From: a virus
Direction: 5' to 3' (one strand)
Length of the DNA: 20,654 nucleotides
IMG/VR virus record: IMGVR_UViG_3300048597_000474
Span: 1-20,654 of that record
A model generated the notes under the pieces. It was not told where the DNA came from, ran no database searches, and saw only the letters and a program-made list of their open reading frames with translations. A program made the translations under genes and the position numbers. The number at the start of each line of letters is the position of its first letter. Within the stretch, counting starts at the first letter, position 1. Positions 13,276 through 19,080 of the stretch are shown here, piece after piece.

Positions 13276-14222
13276 TCGAGGCCGAGCAGGGCGGCCAGCG
13301 CGTCGGCGTGCGGGTTCTCGTTGGCGTGCAGCGCCGACATGTAGATCCCGGTGGTCGCGGCGTTCGCGTGGCCGAGCCGGGCCTGGATGTCGCTGAGCTT
13401 CGCCCCCGTCTCCTCCAGCGTGCGGGCGAACGTGTGCCGCAGCGCGTGCACTTTGGTCGTGCCGAGATGCTTGGCACAGATCGCCCGCACCCCGGGTATG
13501 CCGATCGGCAGACCGCGGGCGTCCACCCACACCGCCCCGTCGGCGGGCAGCGTGCGCAGCTGCGGGCCGTGGGCGGCGCGCAGGTAGGCGGCCAGGCTCG
13601 CGCTGAGGCCGGCCGGCAGCGTGTCGGCCATCCGCTTCCCGCCCTTGGTGCGCGCCCAGGTGAGGGTGATCTGCGAGCCCGCGACCGCGACGTGCCCCCA
13701 GCGGAGGCCGGCGAGCTCGGCCACGCGGCGCCCGGTCTGGAGCGCCACGGCCAGCAGGCAGTAGTCGCGCTGGCCCGCCACGGTCGTGCGGTCGATCGCG
13801 GCCAGGGCGTCGCGCACGTCGGCCAGCGGCAGTGCTTTCGCCGCGGCGTAGCGCTGCACCCGCCGGCGCTCCACGCGGTCGATCGGGTTCTCGCCGGCGA
13901 ACAGCCCCTGTCGGCGGGCGAAGGCGTAGAACGAGCTGAGGATCGCGAGCCGCTGGTTGAACGTCGCCGGCGCCGGTGCGCCGCGGGCGGCCCAGCCCTG
14001 CGCGGCCAGAGCCACGGCGGGAGCGGGGGCGTCGAGGGTGAGGGCGGCGCCGTCCAGGGCGGCGCGGAAGCTGGCGAGGGTGTCGGCGTAGGCGCGGCGC
14101 GTGCGCTCGCTGCCTGTGCGCCCGGCCTTGCTCGCGACCCAGGCCGCAACGGCCAGGTCGAGGGGCGGGGTGGACGGGGCGACGACCGCCGGCAAACCCG
14201 CCGCGCGGGCGAGGTCGTGCAT
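13272..14222 (-). CDS. Tyrosine recombinase (phage integrase)
   Basis: 316 residues. An N-terminal SAM-like core-binding domain (SERTRRAYADTLASFRAAL, FNQRLAILSSFYAFARRQG) is followed by the catalytic domain with all expected residues: arginine in TGRRVAEL (about R166), lysine near TKGGK (193-196), HALRH (H259, R262), LGH (H285) and the nucleophile tyrosine in TTGIYM (Y294). The protein appears intact. The length suggests a simple XerC/D-like integrase lacking a large N-terminal arm-binding domain. The gene converges on the 12769 gene with a 4-bp overlap containing both stop codons. It would integrate and, with a directionality factor, excise the phage. Confidence 0.93.
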   Translation of the reverse strand: MHDLARAAGLPAVVAPSTPPLDLAVAAWVASKAGRTGSERTRRAYADTLASFRAALDGAALTLDAPAPAVALAAQGWAARGAPAPATFNQRLAILSSFYAFARRQGLFAGENPIDRVERRRVQRYAAAKALPLADVRDALAAIDRTTVAGQRDYCLLAVALQTGRRVAELAGLRWGHVAVAGSQITLTWARTKGGKRMADTLPAGLSASLAAYLRAAHGPQLRTLPADGAVWVDARGLPIGIPGVRAICAKHLGTTKVHALRHTFARTLEETGAKLSDIQARLGHANAATTGIYMSALHANENPHADALAALLGLD

Positions 14223-14260
14223 CGGGGTGTGGGGGTTGGGACGGGGGGAAGGGGAGGGGT

Positions 14261-14282
14261 TGATCTAATCACTGTTAGATCA
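14261..14282. promoter_or_regulatory. Palindrome upstream of the integrase start
   Basis: TGATCTAA and TTAGATCA, perfect 8-bp arms around TCACTG, about 40 bp before the integrase ATG. It could be an operator controlling integrase or a recombinase-binding core. Confidence 0.5.
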
Positions 14283-14440
14283 CGCCTCAGTATCCCACGA
14301 TCCGCCCCCGCCGGCCCCGGACCCCGGTCCCGATCGGGGTGGGCATTGTGCCCCGATTAATTCCTTACACCTGCGGGACCGTGAGGCGAGGGCCGGTTTA
14401 CCGCGTCCCAGGATCTCCCCGATCGGGCCGAGTGTAAGGA

Positions 14441-14470
14441 CTTTGGCCGTTTTGGGGCATCAGGACGCCC
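14441..14470 (+). repeat. Split direct repeat, copy 2
   Basis: CTTTGGCCG (14441-14449), 8 extra bases, then CATCAGGACGCCC (14458-14470), in the same orientation as the copy at 12727-12748. Together the two copies bracket the integrase and the 12769 gene. Confidence 0.7.
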
Positions 14471-14519
14471 AATAAGTACCGATTATTCAAGGGAAAAGGA
14501 ACTTATCGCGCACACACAA

Positions 14520-14545
14520 CCGCCCCCGGCACAGGCCGGGGGCGG
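14520..14545 (-). terminator. Terminator of the leftward early operon
   Basis: Perfect 11-bp arms CCGCCCCCGGC / GCCGGGGGCGG with a 4-nt loop. On the minus strand they are followed by TTGTGTGTGTG. It lies about 107 nt past the last early gene (14653-14868). Confidence 0.7.
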
Positions 14546-14652
14546 GGAAGTGGGGGGTGTGGCGCCCGGCAAGGCGGCCTGGTGGTGGGACCAGACGGCG
14601 GCCGGGCGGGCCTATCCTACCACGCCCGCGCACCGGTTCGGAAATTCCGAAC

Positions 14653-14868
14653 CTACGCCACGAACGCCCGAGCCGGTTCCGCGCCGGCAGCTCGGGCGGC
14701 GTCGGCGTGGCGCCGGCCCGTGCGCTCGACGATCAGCTGGGCGGCCAGTGTGAGCGTGGCCTCGGGGCCGATGAGGGCGGTGAGCTGATCGGCGAGGCGG
14801 GCGGCGGCGGGGGCGTCGTCGTCGTCGAGGGCGCGGGCGAGGGCGGCGAGCGTGGAAAGCAGCGGCAT
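14653..14868 (-). CDS. Small alanine-rich helical protein, last gene of the early operon
   Basis: 71 residues, MPLLSTLAALARAL, with GGAG 8 nt upstream of the ATG. It is almost all helix (DDDDAPAAARLADQLTALIG, LTLAAQLIVERTGRRHADAARA) with no motif I recognise. It is separated from the upstream gene by two hairpins, and the early operon terminator follows. The plus-strand reading frames here are much poorer. Function unknown. Confidence 0.55.
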   Translation of the reverse strand: MPLLSTLAALARALDDDDAPAAARLADQLTALIGPEATLTLAAQLIVERTGRRHADAARAAGAEPARAFVA

Positions 14869-14887
14869 CGGGGTGGCTCCTGTGCGT

Positions 14888-14916
14888 GCGGCGGTTCTGC
14901 AATGGTGAACCGCCGC
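14888..14916 (-). terminator. Hairpin just before the 14868 gene
   Basis: Perfect 10-bp arms GCGGCGGTTC / GAACCGCCGC with a 9-nt loop, ending about 20 nt before the start codon. There is no U-run, so an mRNA structure controlling translation or processing is as likely as termination. Confidence 0.5.
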
Positions 14917-14957
14917 CGGCACCAGAAGGTTACGATTCACCCAAGGGGTGCATGCGA

Positions 14958-14991
14958 ACGCCCCCTGTCCCCGGATCGGGACAGGGGGCGT
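14958..14991 (-). terminator. Strong hairpin between two early genes
   Basis: Perfect 14-bp arms ACGCCCCCTGTCCC / GGGACAGGGGGCGT with a 6-nt loop, about 23 nt past the stop of the 15015-15230 gene. It lacks a U-run on either strand. Probably an attenuator or an mRNA 3'-end stabiliser. Confidence 0.6.
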
Positions 14992-15014
14992 GTGCCGGGG
15001 GCGTGGGGCGGGCC

Positions 15015-15230
15015 TCACCCGGCCGCGGCGAGCGGGCGGAGCGGGGTTGCCCGCACGGTGTGCCCCTCCCAGCCCTCGACCGGCGGGGCGCTCGTCAGCA
15101 GGCGCCGGCACGCCTCGGCGAGGGCGTCGGCCTCGTCGGCCGCGGGGATCACCTCGGCGAGCTGGCGGGCCTCGTAGTCGAGGAGGGACGGGAAGCGCAG
15201 GGCCAGGCCGGCGATCAGGTAGCTGTCCAT
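15015..15230 (-). CDS. Unknown small protein coupled to a Phd-like antitoxin
   Basis: 71 residues from the ATG at 15230 (a GTG just before it is less likely). Sequence: MDSYLIAGLALRFPSLLDYEARQLAEVI, a helical region with ADEADALAEACRRLLTSAPP, then a short strand-rich end. The ATG overlaps the antitoxin stop (ATGA), exactly where a toxin gene is usually found. However, it shows none of the features I know for Doc (HxFxxxN), RelE/YoeB or PIN toxins. It is either a novel partner or simply the next small phage gene. Confidence 0.6.
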   Translation of the reverse strand: MDSYLIAGLALRFPSLLDYEARQLAEVIPAADEADALAEACRRLLTSAPPVEGWEGHTVRATPLRPLAAAG

Positions 15231-15430
15231 CACGCCTCCCGTGCGGCCGCCGCCTCGGCCGCCGCCTTCAGGGCGAGGTAGGCCTCGACGCTCAGGATGA
15301 CACCCGTCGGGTAGCCCTTCTGGGTCACGACGATCGGCTGGCCGGTCGCCTTCGTCCGGGCGAGCAGGCGGGCCAGCTGGGCGGCGACGGCGGAGATCGG
15401 AAACACGCCGTTCTGCAGATCAACGCTCAT
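15230..15430 (-). CDS. Phd/YefM-family antitoxin-like protein
   Basis: 66 residues, MSVDLQNGVFPISAV. The pattern is that of Phd/YefM antitoxins: an early strand and helix (FPISAVAAQLARLLARTKATGQP) with the conserved IVVTQKGYPTGVILSVEAYLAL, where family members have IxITRxGKPVAVLxSxxxYxxL. These proteins dimerise, bind operator DNA through the N-terminus and neutralise a toxin with the C-terminus. The C-terminal part here is short and alanine-rich. Both junctions are ATGA overlaps. No recognised toxin is adjacent, so it may act as a phage anti-toxin decoy or as a plain DNA-binding regulator. Confidence 0.75.
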   Translation of the reverse strand: MSVDLQNGVFPISAVAAQLARLLARTKATGQPIVVTQKGYPTGVILSVEAYLALKAAAEAAAAREA

Positions 15431-15672
15431 GCGGTCCTCCGGTAGCCGTGGGCCTTCATCGCGTGGACGGCGAGGTGCTCGGCGTCCAGCTCGCGGCGGC
15501 AGCGCAGGCACGACGCCTGCGGGCGGGGCGGGTAGACGAGGGCGAGGTAGGCCGGCAGCGGCAGCCCGTGCCGGTCGGCCCGCCGGCGGGGCGTGGCCCG
15601 GGGGTCGCCGAGGGCCAGCAGCCGGCGCTCGGCGTCCACGTCCAGGGCGGGGGCCTCAGAAGGGGATTTCAT
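15427..15672 (-). CDS. Small C2H2-like zinc-finger phage protein
   Basis: 81 residues, MKSPSEAPALDVD. The C-terminal part has CLRCRRELDAEHLAVHAMKAHGY: cysteines at about 55 and 58, histidines at about 66, 70 and 75, a C2H2-like zinc-binding layout. The start lies inside the last codons of ssb in another frame (17-bp overlap), so it is coupled to ssb. A helical segment RRRADRHGLPLPAYLALVYPP precedes the finger. It could be a small nucleic-acid-binding partner of the replication or recombination genes. Specific role unknown. Confidence 0.65.
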   Translation of the reverse strand: MKSPSEAPALDVDAERRLLALGDPRATPRRRADRHGLPLPAYLALVYPPRPQASCLRCRRELDAEHLAVHAMKAHGYRRTA

Positions 15673-16210
15673 CGCCGTCGTCCTCCAGGGGCTGCGGGAC
15701 GTTGCGCCGGGGCGCGTTGGGGGCCGAGGTGCGGGGGCGGGCGCCTGCGGGGGCGCGGGCCGGGGCGGGGGCGGGCGGGGGCACATTCCGCGACGTCGCG
15801 GAATTTGGGGCGGGTGCGGGCGGGTCGTCGAACAGCTCGCCGTCGGGCGCGTCGGCCTCGGTGATCGCGGCGGGGCGCCGGCCGTCCAGCATGATCATGT
15901 CGACCGCCACGACCTCGACGGCCGTGCGCTCGTTGCCGTCCCGGTCGGTGTACTTCCGCGTCTGGAGGCGGCCCTCGACGTAGACCCGGGCGCCCTTGGC
16001 GAGGTACTGGTTGCAGACCTCGGCGAGCTTGTTCCAGGCCACGACCTTGAACCACTCCGTCTCTTCCTGGCTCCGCCCGTCGCGGTCCTTCCACTGGCGG
16101 CCGGCGGCCACGCTGAACGTCGTCACGGCGGCCCCGTCGGGGGTGTAGCGCATATCGGGGTCTGCACCCAGGCGGCCGATGATCATCACCTTGTTCAAGT
16201 CCCGGCTCAT
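15656..16210 (-). CDS. ssb: Single-stranded DNA-binding protein
   Basis: 184 residues. The OB-fold domain, about residues 1-112, starts MSRDLNKVMIIGRLGADPDMRYTPDG and includes EWFKVVAWNKLAEVCNQYLAKGARVYVEGRLQTRKY, the bacterial-type SSB core. A proline-alanine-rich disordered linker follows. The last residues DDGDEIPF are the acidic tip that docks partner proteins. AAAGGAA lies 5 nt before the ATG. It protects ssDNA during phage replication or recombination. The linker contains the dispersed 25-bp palindromic repeat (15782-15806). A perfect 18-bp palindrome sits 19 bp upstream of the start. Confidence 0.95.
   Translation of the reverse strand: MSRDLNKVMIIGRLGADPDMRYTPDGAAVTTFSVAAGRQWKDRDGRSQEETEWFKVVAWNKLAEVCNQYLAKGARVYVEGRLQTRKYTDRDGNERTAVEVVAVDMIMLDGRRPAAITEADAPDGELFDDPPAPAPNSATSRNVPPPAPAPARAPAGARPRTSAPNAPRRNVPQPLEDDGDEIPF
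15782..15806. repeat. Dispersed palindromic repeat, copy inside ssb
   Basis: Contains the perfect palindrome ATTCCGCGAC-GTCGCGGAAT with flanks CAC and TT. It matches the reverse complement of 20274-20298 at 24 of 25 bases, and encodes SSB linker residues NSATSRNV. Confidence 0.85.
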
Positions 16211-16228
16211 CGCGGTTCCTTTCTGCGG

Positions 16229-16246
16229 TGTGTACCACGGTACACA
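16229..16246. promoter_or_regulatory. Perfect palindrome upstream of ssb
   Basis: TGTGTACC-AC-GGTACACA, 8-bp arms with a 2-bp centre, 19 bp before the ssb ATG. It could be an operator for a repressor dimer. A related half-site, TGAGTACCACGG, lies on the minus strand at 17194-17205, before the 17161 gene. Confidence 0.6.
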
Positions 16247-16252
16247 GGGGCG

Positions 16253-16279
16253 GGGTGGACGGCGCCGTGCCGTCCACCC
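16253..16279 (-). terminator. Hairpin between the 16290 gene and ssb
   Basis: Perfect 11-bp arms at 16253-16263 and 16269-16279 (GGGTGGACGGC / GCCGTCCACCC) with a 5-nt loop, about 10 nt after the upstream stop. No U-run. Confidence 0.6.
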
Positions 16280-16289
16280 GGGGGCGGGC

Positions 16290-16643
16290 CTAGCGGCTCC
16301 AGCCGGGCGAGTCCTTGCCCGCGTAGCCCTTGCAGTAGCATGGGCTCTCGCCCTCGCCGGCGACGTTGTGCGACCACCACGAGTCGCCCTGCTTCTCGCG
16401 GAGCCGCATCGGGACGTTGTGCTTCGGGCAGATCGGTGTACCGTCGGGGAGGGCGCGCCACTCCCGCTGCGGCTCCACGACCTCGATCTGGGGCAGCTCG
16501 GACAGGCCGCGGACGACGCGCATCACGTCGCGCAGGGTCTCGCCCTCGATGGCCAGCGGGCCGGCGTGGCCGTTGATGCGGGCCTGCACGGTGAAGGTAA
16601 TGCGGACGGGCTTCTCTGGGAGGGCGGTGGGCTCGATCGCCAT
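16290..16643 (-). CDS. Putative zinc-binding phage recombination/replication accessory
   Basis: 117 residues, MAIEPTALPEKPVR, with AGAGGAG upstream. The N-terminal part (ITFTVQARINGHAGPLAIEGETLRDVMRVVRGL) predicts a small alpha-beta domain. The C-terminus (CPKHNVPMRLREKQGDSWWSHNVAGEGESPCYCKGY) has C72, H75, H92, C102 and C104 as a probable zinc site. Proteins of this type (CPKHxxPMxxREKxGDxWWSH) recur next to ssb or recombination genes in phages of high-GC bacteria, but I know no defined activity. Its place directly before ssb supports a DNA-metabolism role. Confidence 0.65.
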   Translation of the reverse strand: MAIEPTALPEKPVRITFTVQARINGHAGPLAIEGETLRDVMRVVRGLSELPQIEVVEPQREWRALPDGTPICPKHNVPMRLREKQGDSWWSHNVAGEGESPCYCKGYAGKDSPGWSR

Positions 16644-16702
16644 GGGGGCGCTCCTCTCGGGTTTGCGACAGAACGTGTCGGGCGTGTCGGGAAGGGGGGC
16701 GG

Positions 16703-17161
16703 CTACGGCCGGTAGGCGAGGCCGTCGAACACCAACACGGCGGGCTGCCAGTCGTCGCCGATGCGCCACACCGCCCGCAGCGTGCGCCCGCAGCGGGTCG
16801 CGGCCTCGGCCGCGGCGACGGCGGCGGCCTCGCTCACGTAGTGGTTGCCCGCCTCGTCCCCGTCGTCGAGCGTGCTCACGGTGTGCGTGTAGCGGGCGAC
16901 GACGGCTGTGGTGAAGCGGCCGGCGCCGGCCGGCGTCACGTCCAGGTGCAGCGCTGCGCGGGGGCCGCGGACAAAGAAGCGATAGCCGCGGCCGGGCAGC
17001 AGGCAGCCGTCGTCGGCCCCGTCCAGGTGGAGCGCGTGGGCCAGGGCCAGCAGCTCGATCTCGGCGGCGTCCCGGGCGGCGTCGTAGGCGTCCTCGAAGT
17101 GCAGCGCCTCGGCGTGCGCGATCTCGGCCACGGCGTCGGGGCTCAGGGTCTCGGTGCTCAT
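16703..17161 (-). CDS. Hypothetical early protein
   Basis: 152 residues from the ATG at 17161, with AGAGGAG upstream; a longer version from 17335 has no such support. The first 45 residues are helical and acidic (SPDAVAEIAHAEALHFEDAYDAARDAAEIELLALAHAL). The rest looks beta-rich (YRFFVRGPRAALHLDVTPAG, FTTAVVARYTHTVSTL, LRAVWRIGDDWQPAVLVFDGLAYRP). Two isolated cysteines do not form a clear metal site. Family unknown. Confidence 0.65.
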   Translation of the reverse strand: MSTETLSPDAVAEIAHAEALHFEDAYDAARDAAEIELLALAHALHLDGADDGCLLPGRGYRFFVRGPRAALHLDVTPAGAGRFTTAVVARYTHTVSTLDDGDEAGNHYVSEAAAVAAAEAATRCGRTLRAVWRIGDDWQPAVLVFDGLAYRP

Positions 17162-17202
17162 CGCAGGCTCCTCTCGTACTGATGATCGGGGGTCCGTGGT
17201 AC

Positions 17203-17391
17203 TCAGGCGGTCGGCGGGCGGTGGGTCACGCGGTGCAGGCTCTGGCGGGCCACGCTGCGGTCCCAGTCCTGGCGCACCCGCCGCAGCTCGGCGAGCAGGG
17301 CGCGGGCGGCCTGGCGGGCGATGCGGAGGCTGCACCCCCGCTCAGCGGCGATCTCGCGGGCCAGCGCCTCCAGCTCGGCGTCGGCGTCCAT
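17203..17391 (-). CDS. Hypothetical small helical, charged protein
   Basis: 62 residues from the ATG at 17391, which overlaps the upstream stop (ATGA). Sequence: MDADAELEALAREIAAERGCSLRIARQAARALLAELRRV, then a basic arginine-rich end (RQDWDRSVARQSLHRVTHRP). It has the shape of a small helical DNA- or protein-binding subunit. No family recognised. The overlap supports it as a translated gene. Confidence 0.6.
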   Translation of the reverse strand: MDADAELEALAREIAAERGCSLRIARQAARALLAELRRVRQDWDRSVARQSLHRVTHRPPTA

Positions 17392-17699
17392 CACGCGGCC
17401 TCCCGCAGCGGCACGGCGAGCAGCTCGGCAATCTCATCGTCCGTTCCACCGGCGGCGATGAGGCGGGCCAGCACGGCGCGGCCAGCGTCGGGGGCGGCGG
17501 TGGCGAGCAGTCCGTGGGCGTAGCCGCCGCGCACCGCGAACAGGACGATCGCGTTGTTCGCGGCGTGGGCGTCAGTCCCGTCGGGGGCGGCGAGGCGGGC
17601 CAGCTCGGCGGCGGCGGTGGCGTGGGCGTCGGCGCCCCCCAGGTTCGCCGCGGCGAGGGCGGCGGCGAGGCGGGCGATCGTGCGGTCGGAGAGGGCCAT
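17391..17699 (-). CDS. Hypothetical alanine-rich helical protein
   Basis: 102 residues, MALSDRTIARLAA, with AAGGA 8 nt upstream of the ATG. The context TACCACCGATG around the start is shared with the 18746 gene. The chain is almost entirely helices broken by glycine-aspartate turns (ANLGGADAHATAAAELARL, FAVRGGYAHGLLATAAPDAGRAVLARLIAAGGTDDEIAELLAV). It is coupled to the next gene by ATGA. Function unknown. Confidence 0.6.
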   Translation of the reverse strand: MALSDRTIARLAAALAAANLGGADAHATAAAELARLAAPDGTDAHAANNAIVLFAVRGGYAHGLLATAAPDAGRAVLARLIAAGGTDDEIAELLAVPLREAA

Positions 17700-17760
17700 C
17701 GGTGGTATCCTTCCGTGGCGCGGCGGGGGCGAGGGGTTGCACGCCGCCGCGTGTGAGCCT

Positions 17761-17787
17761 GGCGCCCCCGGCAAGCCCGGGGGCGCC
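17761..17787 (-). terminator. Hairpin after the 17795 gene
   Basis: Perfect 11-bp arms GGCGCCCCCGG / CCGGGGGCGCC with a 5-nt loop, 8 nt after the stop codon. No U-run. Confidence 0.6.
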
Positions 17788-17794
17788 GCCGTCA

Positions 17795-17989
17795 TCAGGG
17801 GCGCTCGTCCTGCGGGGCGCCGCAGCGCTCGCAGCTGCTGTACTCGTCGCCGTTCTGAGCCAGGGCGATGTCGCCGGTGTTGAGCAGCGGGCGGGCACAG
17901 CGGTCACACAGCTGCACCAGGTTGCCCTCGTCGTCCGCACTGTGCTGCTTGGGCTCGGTCCAGTCGTAGTAGGAGTGCACGGTCTGCAT
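17795..17989 (-). CDS. Small zinc-ribbon-like protein
   Basis: 64 residues, MQTVHSYYDWTEPK, with GAGGA upstream of the ATG. Two CxxC pairs (CDRC at about 28-31 and CERCG at about 53-57) separated by 21 residues give a clear zinc-ribbon layout, and the surrounding sequence is acidic. Ribbons of this type often bind RNA polymerase, nucleic acid or protein partners; which applies here cannot be told. It lies 3 bp after the stop of the upstream membrane gene. Confidence 0.7.
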   Translation of the reverse strand: MQTVHSYYDWTEPKQHSADDEGNLVQLCDRCARPLLNTGDIALAQNGDEYSSCERCGAPQDERP

Positions 17990-17992
17990 CGC

Positions 17993-18142
17993 TCAGTCCT
18001 CGTCAATCAGCGTCCAAAGGTCGGCCAGGATGCGGGCGGCCGTTTCGCGGGCCGCCTCGACGGTCGGTTGGTCGTGGCGCCGCCGGTAGGCGATGGTGAG
18101 CGCACTCACCAGGGCGGCGATCAGGGTCGTCAGCTGCTGCAT
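17993..18142 (-). CDS. Small single-pass membrane protein
   Basis: 49 residues from the ATG at 18142, MQQLTTLIAALVSALTIAY. The N-terminal hydrophobic segment is followed by RRRH, a stop-transfer-like basic patch, and an amphipathic helical tail (TVEAARETAARILADLWTLIDED). The longer start at 18214 would translate the hairpin leader and is rejected. There is no ribosome site, only a hairpin directly upstream, so expression may depend on re-initiation or mRNA structure. It could be an exclusion or membrane-anchoring protein. Confidence 0.5.
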   Translation of the reverse strand: MQQLTTLIAALVSALTIAYRRRHDQPTVEAARETAARILADLWTLIDED

Positions 18143-18157
18143 CGTTGGGGGGGGTGG

Positions 18158-18183
18158 GGGTGGGCGGTGCAGGCCGCCCACCC
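18158..18183 (-). terminator. Hairpin before the 18142 membrane gene
   Basis: Perfect 10-bp arms GGGTGGGCGG / CCGCCCACCC with a 6-nt loop, about 11 nt after the upstream stop and 16 nt before the next ATG. Sequence resembles the hairpin at 16253-16279. No U-run. Confidence 0.6.
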
Positions 18184-18194
18184 GGGCGAGAACG

Positions 18195-18746
18195 CTACGC
18201 AAACAGGGCGTCAATCTCGCGGTCGGCGTCGCTCAGCCGGACGGTGGCGCGGGCAAGGGGGGTGTGGCCCCAGTGGACCCACGTCCCCGCCTCGCCGTCG
18301 TTGCGGCCGTCGGGGAGGTCCCACCACCCGGCGACCAGCTCGGCGTAGGCCGCATCGTCCAGGGTGCAGCGGCCGGCGACGATCGCGGCCTCGGCCGCGG
18401 CGATCAGGGCCGCGGCGGCGTCCAGGGCGTCGGCGACCTGCTCGCGGGCCACGCCCACGGCCTCGGCCAGTGCCGCGTGCCAGCAGGGCCGGCCGTTCGC
18501 CCCGGCGGTGCAGGAGCAGGGCAGGGGGCCGACGCGGTAGACCGTGCCCGCCGTCTCCCGCGACGGAACGAGCAGCGAGCCGTCGGCGCTCACCCGAACG
18601 GCGGCGTACACGCCCTGTGCGACCTGCGCGTCGGCGCGGTTCAGGGCGTTGGCGTTGGCCGTGTCGCCGGCCAGCTGGGCGATGCGGGCGAGCTCGGCGA
18701 GGGCGTCGCGGACCAGCTCGACGGGGGGGAGGGTGTAGCACAGCAT
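18195..18746 (-). CDS. SWIM zinc-finger-like early protein
   Basis: 183 residues from the ATG at 18746, MLCYTLPPVELV, with AGGAG about 10 nt upstream. Residues about 77-90, CSCTAGANGRPCWH, fit the SWIM pattern CxC-xn-CxH, a zinc-binding motif thought to bind DNA or protein. The segment before it (GVYAAVRVSADGSLLVPSRETAGTVYRVG) is strand-rich. The region after it is helical (ALAEAVGVAREQVADALDAAAALIAAAEAAI) with a tryptophan-rich end. It is the second gene of the early operon. SWIM proteins in phages often accompany recombination genes; the role here is inferred only. Confidence 0.7.
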   Translation of the reverse strand: MLCYTLPPVELVRDALAELARIAQLAGDTANANALNRADAQVAQGVYAAVRVSADGSLLVPSRETAGTVYRVGPLPCSCTAGANGRPCWHAALAEAVGVAREQVADALDAAAALIAAAEAAIVAGRCTLDDAAYAELVAGWWDLPDGRNDGEAGTWVHWGHTPLARATVRLSDADREIDALFA

Positions 18747-18819
18747 CGGTGGTATACTCCTGGTGGTGAAGGGGGCGGGGGTCGGTCTGGACAACTCCCC
18801 CCGCCCGCGGTCCCGGTGG

Positions 18820-18843
18820 AGGCTCTGGCACTTGCCAGAGCCT
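18820..18843 (-). terminator. Hairpin after the first early gene
   Basis: Perfect 11-bp arms AGGCTCTGGCA / TGCCAGAGCCT with a 2-bp centre, 7 nt after the stop of the 18851-18997 gene. No U-run on the minus strand; partial attenuation or processing is likely. Confidence 0.6.
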
Positions 18844-18850
18844 TCGTCGT

Positions 18851-18997
18851 TTAGGCCCGCCGCAGCGCGTCGTACACGAGCGCGTCCAGGGCCTGCTCGG
18901 CCTCCTGGTAGGTGCGGAAGAAGCGCACCAGCTCGCCGTTGAGGTAGCCGGCGAAGTCGCGGGTCTCGGGGTCGTAGACGATCTGCTTGGTGTACAT
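18851..18997 (-). CDS. First early-operon gene, 48-residue protein
   Basis: Begins with the ATG at 18997, with GGAGG 6 nt upstream, and ends with TAA at 18851-18853. Sequence starts MYTKQIVYDPETRDFAGYLNG and continues ELVRFFRTYQEAEQALDALVY to a basic end. It predicts two or three strands (including DFAGYLNGELVRFF) and a helix. This is the immediate-early product of the strong leftward promoter at 19035-19062. The compact fold and position suggest a small regulator or host-takeover protein. Family not recognised. Confidence 0.7.
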   Translation of the reverse strand: MYTKQIVYDPETRDFAGYLNGELVRFFRTYQEAEQALDALVYDALRRA

Positions 18998-19034
18998 TGT
19001 GGCCTCCGTGTGATTACTTACCTCCGACACTCTT

Positions 19035-19062
19035 ATTATATCTTGCTTTCGCTATTTGTCAA
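19035..19062 (-). promoter_or_regulatory. Strong leftward early promoter
   Basis: On the minus strand TTGACA (19057-19062), a 16-bp spacer and TATAAT (19035-19040), both exact sigma70 consensus hexamers, about 38 bp before the first early ATG. The surrounding sequence is AT-rich. The spacer holds the repeat GCTTTCGCTATT (19045-19056, read on the plus strand). Confidence 0.9.
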
Positions 19063-19080
19063 TGAACATGCTGTCATCAC

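Larger units (their letters stand above)
14223..14519. other. Non-coding region upstream of integrase; candidate attP/regulatory region
   Basis: No credible gene is present. The stretch is less GC-rich than its surroundings in places. It holds a palindrome (14261-14282), an inverted pair TCCTTACAC (14362-14370) / GTGTAAGGA (14432-14440), two similar blocks CCGATTAATTC and CCGATTATTC (near 14354 and 14478), and a split direct repeat shared with 12727-12748. Its position beside the integrase and its many small repeats suit an attachment or integrase-binding region. No core identity with the tRNA-Leu end is visible here. Confidence 0.4.

Noticed and set aside
12589-13530. Minus-strand open frame of 313 codons over the 12769 gene
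   Set aside because: It would overlap the control region and the integrase end. The plus-strand frame has a proper start context and a balanced composition.
17993-18142. Holin assignment for the 49-residue membrane protein
   Set aside because: It lies in the early operon far from the lysin and has a single segment; the position argues against a lysis role, so it is left as an unknown membrane protein.
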